Shown: piece by piece, positions 11,950 to 23,400 of the stretch | Layout: each line of letters starts with the position of its first letter | Position numbering within the stretch: position 1 is the first letter of the stretch | Origin: Monosiga brevicollis MX1 | Lineage: Eukaryota > Opisthokonta > Choanoflagellata > Craspedida > Salpingoecidae | Reading direction: 5' to 3' | Assembly: GCF_000002865.3 (NCBI RefSeq) | Contig: NW_001865060.1 | Coordinates: forward strand, 551,686-615,685 | DNA length: 64,000 bases | The notes under the pieces: generated by a model | Seen by the model: only the letters and a program-made list of their open reading frames with translations | What the model was told of the DNA's origin: nothing | Database searches by the model: none | Position numbers and translations under genes: made by a program

Positions 11950-12806
11950 ATGGTACCTGGGCTTGTTCGCGGGTTTGCCGAATGGCGTTGATGCGTTGAT
12001 AGTGGGCTTGCTTGGATGCATTGCGCTCGGTTGCCAGCTGCTTGCGAAGCTATGTACGGCGCAACAGGGCAATTGCACAAGAGCATGAGGTGTTCGAAGC
12101 CAAGGAGTTGGTTAGATCTGAACGACAGAGCAATTCAGCCAGACAGGGCAAATGCAGGGAAGTGGGTGGTGTATGTGCGCGCGCGCGCGCGCGTGTGTGT
12201 GTATGGGGGGGGGGGGGGGGGGAAAAAAATGTGGGAAAAGGAACGTAAGGGAAAACGGGGGCAAACGCCGAATTGAAATNNNNNNNNNNNNNNNNNNNNN
12301 NNNNNNNNNNNNNNNNNNNNNNNNNNNNNNNNNNNNNNNNNNNNNNNNNNNNNNNNNNNNNNNNNNNNNNNNNNNNNNNNNNNNNNNNNNNNNNNNNNNN
12401 NNNNNNNNNNNNNNNNNNNNNNNNNNNNNNNNNNNNNNNNNNNNNNNNNNNNNNNNNNNNNNNNNNNNNNNNNNNNNNNNNNNNNNNNNNNNNNNNNNNN
12501 NNNNNNNNNNNNNNNNNNNNNNNNNNNNNNNNNNNNNNNNNNNNNNNNNNNNNNNNNNNNNNNNNNNNNNNNNNNNNNNNNNNNNNNNNNNNNNNNNNNN
12601 NNNNNNNNNNNNNNNNNNNNNNNNNNNNNNNNNNNNNNNNNNNNNNNNNCTAGGCAAATGAGACAGTCACTGGCCAAAGAGTTTGAATGCAGGGAAGGCG
12701 CTGGGTCAGCACGCCACAGGTGGCTGGCTGCCGTTTGGTGTTGGCCTTTGCAAGTTGTGAGGGATCTCACCGTTGTGAGACTCAAGAAACAGAGAGAGTG
12801 ATGAGT

Positions 12807-12857
<51 letters not shown>

Positions 12858-12989
12858 GAGAGAGAGAGAGAGAAGAGACAGAGAGAGAGAGAGAAAGAGA
12901 GAGACAGAGAGGGAGACAGAGACAGAGACAGAGAGAGGCAGAGACGCAGACAGAGAGAGACAGAGAGACAGAGACAGAGAGAGAGACGC

Positions 12990-13038
<49 letters not shown>

Positions 13039-13130
13039 AAAGTCAGTGACACTTGAGAGGTTGGGTCGGGGTTCACTTCACTGGCTTTGGTGGAAAGAGA
13101 GGAGATGCGGTTTGAGCAAGAGTCTGGCAT
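6151..13130 (-). CDS. RIM-binding-protein-like scaffold: coiled coil, 7 SH3, 1 FN3
   Basis: Exons seen: possible first exon 13130-13053, one or more exons in the sequence gap (an acceptor ends at its edge, 12650), then 12049-11957, 11825-11598, 11479-11402, 11298-7339, 7167-6541 and 6414-6151. All joins from 12049 onward keep phase. The N-terminal half is a long Lys/Glu/Gln/Ala coiled coil. Next come low-complexity AEEEAEAEA repeats and five SH3 domains (about 8735-8925, 8450-8640, 8220-8395, 7800-7985, 7470-7660). An FN3-like domain is split across 7339/7167. Two more SH3 domains follow (about 6705-6880; 6541-6600 joined to 6270-6414). The SH3s carry ALYDYDP, SPNDD, DGF and PSNF(L/M/V), the pattern of RIM-BP SH3 domains, which bind proline-rich calcium-channel and RIM tails at animal synapses. 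Vertebrate RIM-BPs have three SH3 and three FN3 domains, so the layout differs. A cortical or exocytic scaffold role is inference. Confidence 0.85.
8446..8963 (-). repeat. recent tandem duplication of an SH3-coding segment
   Basis: The stretches starting at 8446 and 8731 align at a constant 285-base offset for about 230 bases, with only scattered differences. They encode two nearly identical SH3 domains with the shared lead-in GLDENDFVLHRALYDYDP. Most differences are at third codon positions. Confidence 0.9.
8964..9275 (-). repeat. coding minisatellite, Ala/Glu/Arg/Lys repeats
   Basis: About eight units of 36-42 bp encode variations of ARKAEEEAEAEA inside the scaffold gene. The pattern predicts a single charged alpha-helix or coiled-coil extension. 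A second coding repeat (EPEQVEEPEQ type) lies at about 8030-8170. Confidence 0.9.
12280..12649. other. assembly gap (370 N)
   Basis: Unknown bases. On the left the sequence enters a G-run and a CG/GT alternating tract (12175-12225), which probably stopped sequencing. On the right a minus-strand splice acceptor (TTTGCCTAG) abuts the gap, so at least one exon of the SH3 scaffold gene is hidden here. Confidence 0.95.
12805..13037. repeat. GA-rich microsatellite
   Basis: More than 200 bases of GAGA with interspersed GACAGA. It lies in an intron of the leftward scaffold gene, if the exon at 13130-13053 is real. Confidence 0.95.
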
Positions 13131-14601
13131 CCTTGCGGCAGTGCCCTGTCGCGCTGCATTTCCAGTCAGCCTTGTACCAACCCGCTGCCGTTTTCGTACG
13201 TTTTGCGTTTGGTACGACAGGATGGCCGTTACACGACAGCGCCTCCCACGTTACAGTAGCTCGGAGAGGGGTGGAGCTTGTGCTGATGCTCAGCCAGAGG
13301 GTGGAGCAGCCTGTGATCTTCGTTCCATACAAATTCATAGGGGAAACCAGAGAATGGTCGAGGGTGTGGAAGCGCTACTAGAGATGAAGTCGGCAGGTGT
13401 GATCCGTATCAACTTTGGCTTCTTCAGAATGTGTATTGTTTTATCCAAGCTTTTCTGTTTAAATCTTTAGCACCCCTTGAGCATTCCCTACCCGCCACAA
13501 CTATAGTTGTATACATATAATCGAAACTGCTGCGCAGTGCCTCTTTTGGCGCTCCGCTCGTTGGCCTCTGAATGAATGGGCGGCGTTGGACCTGTGGACC
13601 TGCAAACACTCAGCGCCCGAGCTTCAAACACCTCTACTTCACATTCATCCGATGTGTGAACAATAAAGTTGTCGCATGGCGTGGCCTTTTCCTTCCGAGA
13701 GGTGCATCGACGGTTCATCATTGAGCCAAATCCATTCACTCCTGGTTGATCACAGCAGAGCCATACAGTGGGACAGAAGAAATCGTTTATTGTGATGTAC
13801 CCATGCTTGGTACAAACGAAATGAAACTCAGAGCAAACCGGTCTTCCACAGAGCGTGAAGGTCAAGAGGTCAAGAGGTCAAGAGGTCAAGAGGTCAAGAG
13901 GTCAAGAGGTCAAGAGGTCAAGAGGTCGAGAGGTCGAGATGTCGAGAGAATGGAACAGGATCACGCTTAACGTCCAGTCGACGGCTGCCGACCCTAAGTG
14001 AGTGGGTGTTCTTCACGAAGTCCTGACAACCAAAAGGTCAGGAACAATGCCAAAGAATCAACGCAAAAACAACAAGTCAACGCAGAATATAATACTTTAT
14101 GAATATATGTTAGTGTATCACGACCAGGTTTATGAAGATATCGAAAGAGTTTATGTCGTTGGCACGAGTCGTGATGATCTAGGTTGGAGCCTTTCGTGAT
14201 GTGTGTGTGTGTGTTGTGTGTGTGTGTATCACGTTTTTTTTTTTTTTTTTTTTGGCAGCCAGTGGCAGTGTAGCGCTGACGACACAACCGACATCGACGG
14301 CCTCGAGAAGGGGGAGCAGCCTTGGTAACAAAGCAAGAACGAGGCAAGGGCGCAGCTTTGCCCAGTGTTTGGTCTCCAGGTCCGTCATTTGGCAGAGGCC
14401 AAGGGCCCATTGGCCGATGGGACGTCAGGCAGGGGGAAGAGACCCTCGTCTGTGAAGCTGGCGCGTGTCCCGCGGGCAGCCCTCTGGCAAATGGTGCTTG
14501 TGGTGGGAATTGAGCTGATTGTATACATACGGATGTATAAAAGTGTATATCCCCTTACGGCAGATGAGTGCAACTCACGGAATAGTTTTGTCTCCTCTGG
14601 C
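13131..14601. other. spacer with one doubtful minus-strand ORF and an 8-bp tandem
   Basis: An octamer tandem (GTCAAGAG, about nine copies) spans 13857-13930. The minus strand is open from 13865 to 13488. Its central part (NRRCTSRKEKATPCDNFIVH) looks more protein-like than random sequence, but no partner exons or family were found. A T-run flanked by GT repeats lies at 14200-14255. The end of the stretch is the upstream flank of the TLC gene. Confidence 0.4.
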
Positions 14602-16137
14602 ATGGCTCGTGCCGCCACAGGTCAAGCCTCGGCACGTTGCAACTTTATCGATATCATGGGGTTCTTTATGGAGCTGCCCGAGCTGCTGGTCCACGCGGGA
14701 CCCAGCGATATGATCCCCTTTGTGTTTAGCTTGACAGCCGGTCTCTGCCTGCTCCACTGTCTTCTCGAGCTCTTTTTCTTGGCGCTCCCAAAGTTATCGC
14801 AGCGAGCCGGCTTTCTCGCCTACACGATTTCTGCTGGTACGAGACATGATTGCGCTGCGAGACCTGCCTCTCAATGAAAACGCCACAAGGAATACGGCAC
14901 AGCATGTTGGAGCATCCACACCCGCCGCCGTCTCGCTCTTGCTCATCATCGCCCGCGCTTGCTTGACCTGATTGCGCCTGGCTGGTGGGTGACCGCATAG
15001 CTGTTGCCATCAGCTGGCTGTCCATCATTGGTGTCGCCCGATTCATGCTTCCCGACCCTGAGGACCCGGTGAGATGACACGGGCCTGGGCGGATATCAGC
15101 GCTTCCTGTCAGCTCAAATGTGTGCTCGCTGACGGCCTCTTCTGCCCCATTCATGCCTGGGCGAGTGTAGCTTTTCGGCTTTGATGCGGCTGCCCAGCGC
15201 ATTGGGGAGGTGATGCTGGCCTATCAAATCTACAACTTAACCGTAGCCATCGTCTATAAGGAGCAGCGTACTGCTGCGACTCTTGGTCACCACACGGCAG
15301 CCATGGCCAGTGCCCTGGCTGTCGCCAATCAATATCTCCACGGCTACGCGGCCGTAGGTTCTTCGCCTCCTTGTCAGCCGATTGTCCTGCTCAGCGCAAG
15401 AGGCACAGCAGCACGGGCCAAACTTACATTTGCAACTCCCCCGTGTATCGGTCACCGACGTTGTAGTACTGCTTTGGCGTTTTTGAGTCCTCGAGCATTC
15501 CGCTCAGTGTCATGGACATCTTCAAAATGTTTCCACAGCTCATTGAAAAGTTCCCTACCACCTACACGTACGTCTGCGCTGCTATCACCGCTCCAGCGAC
15601 CGCAGGAGCACGCCGCCGCCACAGGTTGAGCCCCCACCATGCTGACCCCAGGCCTTGCGCCATGGCCCGCTGCTTGCACGTCACAGGGGTGTTCGGCTGG
15701 TGTTTGCCATTCACTTTATCATCGTGCGACTCGTGATGTTGCCACCTTTTTTGCTGCGCTTCTTCAGCCACGTGAAAATGGTTATGGTGGCCCCGACTGG
15801 CACATATTCCAAGACCGATACAATTGTGATGGGCTGCCTATTCTTCAGCTCACTCACTCTCAGTGGGCTTCAGGTCATCTGGGGCCGCACCATCGTCCTT
15901 GGCCTGCTCAAGGCAGCTGGTATCATCAAGTCCAAGCCTCGCCCGGGCAAACCCAACAAGCATGTTCAGCACTCGGAAGTCAAGGGCGATGAGAAAAAGC
16001 TCAACATCTCCACAGATCGTCTCTCAGGAGATGTCATGCAATCACTTCGGGAATCAGCCGAGCAGATTGAAGTGGCCGATACGCATGTCGACGAGACTGA
16101 CCCCATGGACAGCGTTCCCGCCCCCATTATCGCCTAG
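14602..16137 (+). CDS. TLC-domain multipass membrane protein
   Basis: Five in-phase exons: 14602-14836, 15001-15068, 15171-15353, 15467-15567 and 15687-16137. The protein has an N-terminal membrane helix (FVFSLTAGLCLLHCLLELFF), then GFDAAAQRIGEVMLAYQIYN, the histidine pair LGHHTAAMAS, HGYAA, FFGVFESSSIPLSVMDIFKMF-like segments, and two further long helices in the last exon. This order matches TLC (TRAM-LAG1-CLN8) domain proteins of the TLCD4/TLCD5 group, which affect membrane lipid composition. It lacks the full ceramide-synthase Lag1 signature, so lipid-enzyme activity is not claimed. The C-terminal 75 residues are charged and cytosolic in type. The start is uncertain: ATG 14656 (MGFFMELPELL) is as good, and an upstream exon cannot be excluded. 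Confidence 0.85.
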
Positions 16138-16396
16138 GGAGGGCGATAACAAGCAGGCAAGGCTCGCGCTCTATTCAAGTGCCCCAACGCGCCTCGTGAT
16201 GTGACACTCCAGCAGCCTGGGCTTGTTTATTTTTTCCTTCCACCCGTATTCTGTTCTGTCCGTCCCATATGCATCGGGTGAAGCTCAATGTTCTCTAGCC
16301 TTTACTTCCTCGACTATTCTACAATTTATTTCGCAGTCGCGTTGCCACTGATATACAGCCTACTCATACTGAGACAAGCATAAGAACGCGCGTTTG

Positions 16397-16478
16397 AGAG
16401 ACGAGAGAGACGAGAGAGACGAGAGAGACGAGAGAGACGAGAGAGACGAGAGAGACGAGAGAGACGAGAGAGACGAGA
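16397..16478. repeat. 9-bp tandem GACGAGAGA
   Basis: About nine perfect copies lie between the TLC gene and the NAT9 gene, just upstream of the NAT9 start. Confidence 0.95.
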
Positions 16479-16599
16479 GGGGCGGGCGATTCGAGAGGGA
16501 CAAGACGGGCGAGACGAGAGGCAAGGAACTAAAATCAAGGAAATTCAAGTTACCTCTCCAATTTTGCCCGCGTTTGAGCTTAGACACTTTACAAGCAAG

Positions 16600-17188
16600 A
16601 TGCGCATCAACAACAACGATGCGTTGACTTCGGAAGGGCTGGTGTTGGTGCCGTACATGGCGCACCACGTGCCCAAGTATCATGAATGGATGCAGAGCAC
16701 CGAGCTACAGGAGCAGGTACAAGCGTACAGGGGCTTGCCTGGCGACCTCTGCATTTGGCTGTGCGGGTTTGTCTCAACGAGATGCACACGTGCTGGGTAG
16801 ACAGCTTCTGAGCCCCTCTCCATTGATGAGGAGTATGCCATGCAGCGCTCCTGGCGCGAGGACGAGGATAAGCTGACCTTCATACTCCTCAATCTGTGCG
16901 TCGCTTCCCGCTTCAACCAATGCCTCCCAAACAGCCAATTTTTTCTTGCAGCCATTCTTTCGTTTCCTTTGCAGCCGGCTCATGGCATGTGTACAAACGG
17001 GCGCAGTGCCACCACCCGTCTAGATGACCCCTCACCTGATGTGACGGTCGAGGAAGAAACAGCCGCCATGGTCGGCGACGTCAATTTGTTTTTTAACGAT
17101 CAAGATGATCCACACTCGGCTGAGATTGAGGTGTGCACATCTGCCGTGCTGTCGTGGGCGTGCGTCCCCAGGCTACGAAAGGAAAAAA

Positions 17189-17219
<31 letters not shown>

Positions 17220-17755
17220 AAAACCCATAAAAATCAAACCGCCATGGCTCACGCCCTGCCGACTCGTCCTGTGGAAGGTGATGATTGCCGAGCCGAGCGC
17301 TCGGCGACGGGGATTGGGGCAGCGGGCAAGTCTGCTGATGATATTATATGCAGTTGATCAATTGCACTTGGAGGTATGCTTATCTGGCGGCGCTGCAAGC
17401 TCACGATCAGATCTGTTTTGTCCATGGACCCGCTGATGTTTGCTTGACCCCCCACTTTAGCGTGTGACGGCCAAGATCGGCTTTGCAAACGCCCCATCCT
17501 TGCACCTTTTCACGGAGCGCCTTGGCTTTACAGAGGTTTGTGTCCTTGGCTTGAATGCCCTCATGGCATCACAGCTGCTCTCATATGTTCGATTATTGCA
17601 TGCGTTTTTGTTGTGGCTAGGTGAGCCGCAGCGTGGTCTTTGAGGAAGTGACGTTGGAGCGCCGGCTTGAGCCAGCGCTTGTGGCTGAATGGCGCGCGCT
17701 GGTGCAAAGCCGAAAACTTGCGTACGACACGGCCTTTGTTGCTGCTCGTGCATGA
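16600..17755 (+). CDS. NAT9: N-acetyltransferase 9-like (GNAT)
   Basis: Exons 16600-16716, 16801-16895, 16975-17130, 17278-17373, 17461-17535 and 17621-17755. The protein starts MRINNNDALTSEGLVLVPY, then HHVPKYHEWMQS, SIDEEYAMQRSW, DKLTFILL, MVGDVNLFFND, AEIEVMIAEPSARRRGLGQ (acetyl-CoA binding R/Q-x-x-G-x-G/A), AKIG and LGFTEVSRSVVFEEVTL. These follow NAT9 from end to end, including its typical N-terminus. NAT9 is a small cytosolic GNAT linked to microtubule stability in animals. The second donor is not settled: the strong GTGCGT donor after 16895 breaks phase with exon 3, while GTCGCT six bases later keeps it. Convergent with the hydratase gene, whose stop is about 150 bases away. Confidence 0.92.
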
Positions 17756-17904
17756 TGCAGAGGACCAGGCGTTGAACAGAAGGCCTGCTGGCACTTTTAA
17801 AAGACAAGCTTGTTGTAGTATTTTCGATTGTTGGATACGCTCCTGAACGACCAGAGCGGTGGGCCGGATGGCTTGGATAAAGCCAAACGCTATTCGAATT
17901 CAGC

Positions 17905-19587
17905 CTAGGCCAGATCTTCAGGCACCCAGGGTGCAGGTTTGCGGGCAAAAAACGCACCCAGACCGGCCTGGCCTTCCTCACTGGCACGTTGCTCAGCCAA
18001 GGCGCGAGCCGTCGCCACCACCAAGTCTGAGCATGGGATACAACAGTTTGCATCGGTCGAAAACAAATCATGCAGCAGGGCGTGAGGGTTGGTGCGAGGT
18101 CCAAGAGCTAACGAGCCAACACAGAAGAAGGGGGGAGGGAGGTGCGCACCGCTGGGGTTTTCACTTTGCTCAACCAAGGTGACGAGATGCTTCGAGGCGG
18201 CCACCGCGTTGGGGCCAGCACGCAGGAGCGCTTGGCGCAAAGAGGTCTCCATCTCACGGAGCCCTTCTTCGTCCGCCACTACCTGCAAAAGGAGGTAGCA
18301 TTCATGGTGCCCCAATCAGCAGAGGCTGGTCCTTGAGAAGCGTGATGCCCGTGTATGAATGTTACCTCGTGTACGAGACCAATCTCTTGTGCGCGCGTCG
18401 AGGAGATGGCCTCAGCCGTCAGCATGTACCTATACGGATTGTGGGTAAGAGTTTCAGCTCGAAGCTCTCCACGTGCATTTGTCAGATGGGATGAGGTGGC
18501 GCGCTTCTACGGACCGACGGCTCTGGGCAGCACCAATGCGCGCAATGACGTAGGGCGAGATGGTGGCGGGGATGATGCCTAGCTTCACTTCGGACAATGT
18601 GAAGTTGGCAGATTGGGTCTAGCGAGCCAGGGATAAGCCCACAATTGGATACAAGCAGTGAGAGTTCCCGGAAGAACGCCAGGCTGTGGGTGCTATCGTG
18701 AGCATGCACGCCAGACATAGCACGTACGGCAACAGCGACATCACAGCACGAGACGAGGCCAACTCCACCGCCAAAGGCTGGGCCTAAAAGAAAAAAAAAA
18801 AAAAAAAAAAAGGACGAAAAAAAATGGAAGAAGAAGCAAGAAACGGGATGAGCTCTGATCCAAGCTCAGCATCACAGCATGAGTTGACTCGCACCTTGCA
18901 CAAGCGCGATGGTCGCCATGGGCAGCGTGTTGAGGTTGAGCAGCATGTTGGAAAGGGCCTCTGCATCGGCCTGATTTTGCTCCTAAGGTATGGGGGCAGC
19001 ACACGCATGCCCAGATGCGGATCCTTGATTGAGGTAGGGCAAGAGGTACACATGCCGCAGCGTTGGCAACAAGCGCAAGGGCAGGAGCCAGCTGGTTTGC
19101 ACCAGCCGGACTGGTGATGGAGGCTGAACCTTGGAGTAATTGATGGAGCCCTTCATCCACTTGAGATCGGCACCCGCCGAGAAGAAGCGACCCTCGGCGC
19201 GCAGGAACATGCCACGCAGACCGCTTTCCGCGCGCAGGTCATTCCACACCTGGTCCAAGCGGCTGATGACCTGAGCAGAGCAGCAGCAGAGCCATGGACA
19301 TGAGCACATTGACCGCAGCGGCTCGTCTCTCCTCTCTGGGCTTCCCAGAGCGGGACCGGCTGCAGAGGACATGGGGGGTGGCAGTGGGGCCGCGACCGTG
19401 CCTTGTCAGAGAACGTGTTGAACTTATCACCGCGTGCAAGAGTGACGTTGGCAAAGCCTTGGTCGTCCACGTGTACCTCCACGCCTTCGCCGCTGGCGTG
19501 TTGCAGACCGCGGACGCTCCTGGCGCACGGGGTCACGAGCCGTGCTGCCCTCACACACCGCGCTGCCGCTGTCAGTGTCATGGCCAT
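17905..19587 (-). CDS. AUH: mitochondrial methylglutaconyl/enoyl-CoA hydratase-like (crotonase family)
   Basis: Eight in-phase exons total 894 nt (297 residues): 19587-19402, 19270-19130, 18982-18895, 18783-18728, 18618-18515, 18429-18366, 18282-18150 and 18026-17905. The N-terminus (MAMTLTAAARCVRAARL) is Arg/Ala-rich without acids, as in a mitochondrial presequence. Crotonase landmarks: FSAGADLKWMK and GPAFGGGVGL (oxyanion hole), CCDVAVAT, and SEVKLGIIPATISPYV with the catalytic Glu. The SAGADL-x-WM version and the tail fit 3-methylglutaconyl-CoA hydratase (leucine breakdown; AUH/LiuC), though general enoyl-CoA hydratase activity is possible. The first intron needs a GC donor (AAG then GCACGG) to keep phase. 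The exact orthology (AUH versus ECHDC2) is uncertain. Confidence 0.9.
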
Positions 19588-20076
19588 CTTGATTGAAAAA
19601 CCTGTACTCGTGCACAAGCCACACCCTGCCGCTGCCATTAAAAACCAGAACACCAGACCGCATGAGCATCATCAGCACCAGCATTTCCCGTCCGATGCCC
19701 GCTGCCATCGATGGCTCACCGTGAGCGAAAATGAAGTTGCTGTTGCAAGCGTTCAACTTTGAGTCACATATCACCTAAGTTATTGAAGATTGAATTCAAG
19801 TTATTGAAGTTATGATAAGCTAAAAGCAACGTTCTTATGAAGCAATATTACAAGAAGATGAAGCATTATATGTGAGTTTGTGACGGTATCCTGCGCACTT
19901 TTGCGGCTCACCACAATCATAAGCTGTCGAAGCAAACTATCAAGATTCCGAAGAACCATTAACCTCAACAACGATATCTGATGTAGAGGTTTGAAAGGTT
20001 ATTGTAGTACCTTCTGAAACATTTTTGTCTGACAAACGCGTCGATTTTCTGTCACAAAAAAAAAGAGAGAGAGAGA

Positions 20077-20117
<41 letters not shown>

Positions 20118-20447
20118 ACACACACACATACGAGCGCGTGGTGACGAGCGAGCGGTCTGGTCTGATCTGGGCTGATCTGGTCTGGTAGTGGTGGTGGAGT
20201 TGGTGGTCGTGGGCCGTTGGGAAGTGGATTTTGGTGCCTCAGGGAGTCTAGGTTGGCGTGGGCTGGTGGTAAGCTGCGCATGTGCCCCCTTGCTGGCTGC
20301 TTGGTGGAATTACTTGATTGTGACAGGTTGACCTCGCTTGTGTCATGGCGTCGCTAGGTGCAGCCGTGTCGCTGCCGGGGCTGTCTGGGCAAAGAGAGCA
20401 TTGATTGTGAGCAGGCAGAGGCAAACGGCCCTTAAGGGAACGCCATC
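19588..20447. promoter_or_regulatory. divergent spacer between hydratase and Na+/H+ exchanger
   Basis: About 860 bases that must hold both promoters. The stretch 19770-19960 is AT-rich. A GA run followed by about 50 bases of CA repeat lies at 20064-20130, and CTGG/GGTCTG-like short repeats follow. No clear TATA box was identified. Confidence 0.5.
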
Positions 20448-23400
20448 ATGGCCAAGACTGCCGCTAGCGGCATTGGCTATTCAAGGCAATGGCAAACGGC
20501 CACCTTGCTGCTGGTGCTCGCGCTCTTGGCGCTCCCATCAGGGCTGGCTCAAGAACCTACAGCACACGCAGATACAGAAGATGCCGCACACGGTCACTCT
20601 GAGCTTTCCGGTACGGCGGCGCGAGCATGTCGCCAGCAGCCATCATTGCCCTGCTCTGCTTCGGTCCCTTTTGCGCCCTCAGCATCACGCTCGCCAACCC
20701 CATACGGGGTCTCCCCAAACTGTCCGTAGTTTGCTCTGCCGAAGTCATTGCGAATCTTTCGGGGAGCGGCAACTCCCGATACGGCGACCACAGCTTTTTG
20801 GATGAAGTGGAAGAGAACCGCGAACTGACGGTGTGCAAACAGCTCTGCCTTGCCACTCGTTCTTCGGCTTGTGCGTCGTATCGGGATCCTCAGCCTGTGC
20901 CAACCGTCTCTCTAACGCCTGCGTGACCTGTAGATTTTCGCCCTTCACTTTCAGGCTGTGGAACAGCCTTTCTTTGCCACCCTGATTCTGCTCGTCGTCT
21001 CCTTCCTCCGTGTTGGTGCGTTTGTTTTGGGCGACTTCAGGCAAAGGCTCGAGACGGCGCTCAACGTCACCTCATGAGCTGCATTCCGCTGTACTCTTCT
21101 CATTGACACCACGCTGCCCCTAAATCCGCCTGCACGCAGTCTTCCAAGCCTCAAAGCTGGGACAGATTCTTCCCGACTCGTGGTGCGTGTGACGTTTCAT
21201 GCACACGCGGTGCCTCATCGCTCATTTCAACCCAATGTCAACGCTCACGCTGCACACACTTCGATGCCCCCCTCGTCCCCATGCAGCATGGTCATTCTCG
21301 TGGGCATCATTGTCGGATTTTACATTAGGTTGGCGTCTGAATCGGAGCACGCTTGCAAACGGTTCTTGCACCCTATGCTTCCAACGTGCGTGCGACCGCC
21401 GCCGTGCCGTCCCATTCATTCTCCACCATTTTTGGCCCGCAGATTCATCGGCGAGCGACAGGACCCCTTTGATTTCTCCGCCGAGGGCTTTTTCCTCATC
21501 ATCCTGCCCCCGTAAGCCTTTCATCTCCTCCAAAGCGCCCTGATCGATGTGACTTAAGACTGGCTACTTTGCTCAGCTTTGGAGTGCTTTGCTACCCTGC
21601 ATCCTTTCAGCATTATTTTCGAGGCTGGCTATCAGCAATGCAATAATCGCGTCTTTATGGAAAACATTGGCACCATCCTCATCAATGCGATTCTGGGCAC
21701 AGCCTTCAACACCTTTGCCGTCGGTCAGTCCCACACCGACTGCTGTGTTTGCTTCTCATCCCTCATCTTGTTTTGGTGACCTCACCAAACATACCTTGTG
21801 TCTGTCGCGGCCCAGGTTTTGTCATGTCTGCCATTGCCAATTCTTTGGGCATTGACATGAACCCAGCCGAGGGCCTGGTCTTTGGCGCTCTCATTGCTGC
21901 TGTTGATCCTGTGGCCGTCTTGACCGTGTTTGAAGAAATGCACGTGAACGACACGCTGCACACCATCGTCTTTGGCGAGAGCATTCTCAACGACGGCGTC
22001 GCCGTCGTTTTGGTACGCCTTCTCGTGCTGTGAAAAATCAAGCGTCGGGCTTTGGGCGTAGGCCATGATTCAACGTGTAGCGTGTCCTCTTTCTCCCCTC
22101 ACGCTCATTTTTGCCGCACAACAATGTGCAGTATCGCATCTGCGTCTCCATTGCCTACAACGGCAACACTTCAGAGGGTACGTGGGTGCATGCCTTGCTT
22201 GTTGTTTCCGTCAGACTTCAGCAACCAACTCAACGCCACGGCAACCCTCTTCTTGACATCATCGCGGCGTTTAGAAAAATTGGACATCGCAGCGGCTGTG
22301 GGCACGGGCGTCGGTGCTTTCATTGTGGTTTTTGTGGTGAGCTTGAGCCACTCATATCTGGCTCGTCACATCTTCGCCCACACTTGACCATTCTGTTTGT
22401 TTGCAATCGCGTTTTTGATGTTGTGTCGACTTTTTGCTCTAGGGCGGGTTGATCATTGGCATCTTGCATGGCGTTCTTGCGGCATTTATCACGCGCTTCT
22501 TCATTCCCGGTGAGTCGAGGCGCTCCTTTTTGCAATGCCCTGGCTTGAGCTGCTGGCCTCTGCCGACGTTCTTCACGATCAGGCCAGCTCGAGTTTTCAA
22601 GCTCGCTCATGCCTGTGTTACCGGTCCAGAGTCGGGCCGTGTGATGGAGCCGTTCATTTTGATCTTGATTGGTTATCTCTCGTACCTTGTGGCTGAGATT
22701 TTCCACTTTTCGGGTATTGTCAGGTTTGTACGCCTTGTCACCCTCGGTGCACCGTATTTGATCATGACCCCCTTGCTTTCTTTTCTGGCCTTATTCATTT
22801 TGTTGTTTCCTTGCCTTTTCCATCAACCGGGACTTCGCAGCATTATGGTATGTGGCATGTTGATGAAGCACTATGCGTCCAAGAACATTCAAAAGACCTC
22901 TCGGGTCAGCATTCAGTACTTTCTCAAGATCATTTCTGCGACGGCGGAGACTCTGATTTTTGTCCTTCTGGGCGTCGAGCTCGTCACTTCCGTGTCCATT
23001 GGTACGAGCAGATGTGCTTTGGCCCTGCCAACGCTCGCTGGGCTGGATACAGGGAACTCGTTTAGCTCACCCCATCGCGCGTTCGTTATATCTTAGGCTG
23101 GCATACCGAGTTTATCTTTATTGCCTATTTCATGTGCCTGATTTTTCGCGCCGTCTCAACATTTGCCAGCTCCTGGGTGATCAACCAAATGCGCCGACAC
23201 AAAATCACCTTCAAGGACCAATGCGTCATTGCCTATGGTGGTTTGCGCGGTGCCATTGCGTTTGCCCTGGCTTTCATTTTGATTGATAACGAGCAACTTT
23301 GTAGCGGCAACGATGGTATGTGCACCAGGCCGTCAAATGCGAGTGGGAACCAATCAAACGGGTTCGGTGCATGGTTGGGTGGATACCTTCGTGCGCTTTG

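Noticed and set aside
12135-13130. Minus-strand frame of Ser/Leu repeats crossing the gap
   Set aside because: Apart from the first 26 codons it is translation of a GA/CT microsatellite and unknown bases.
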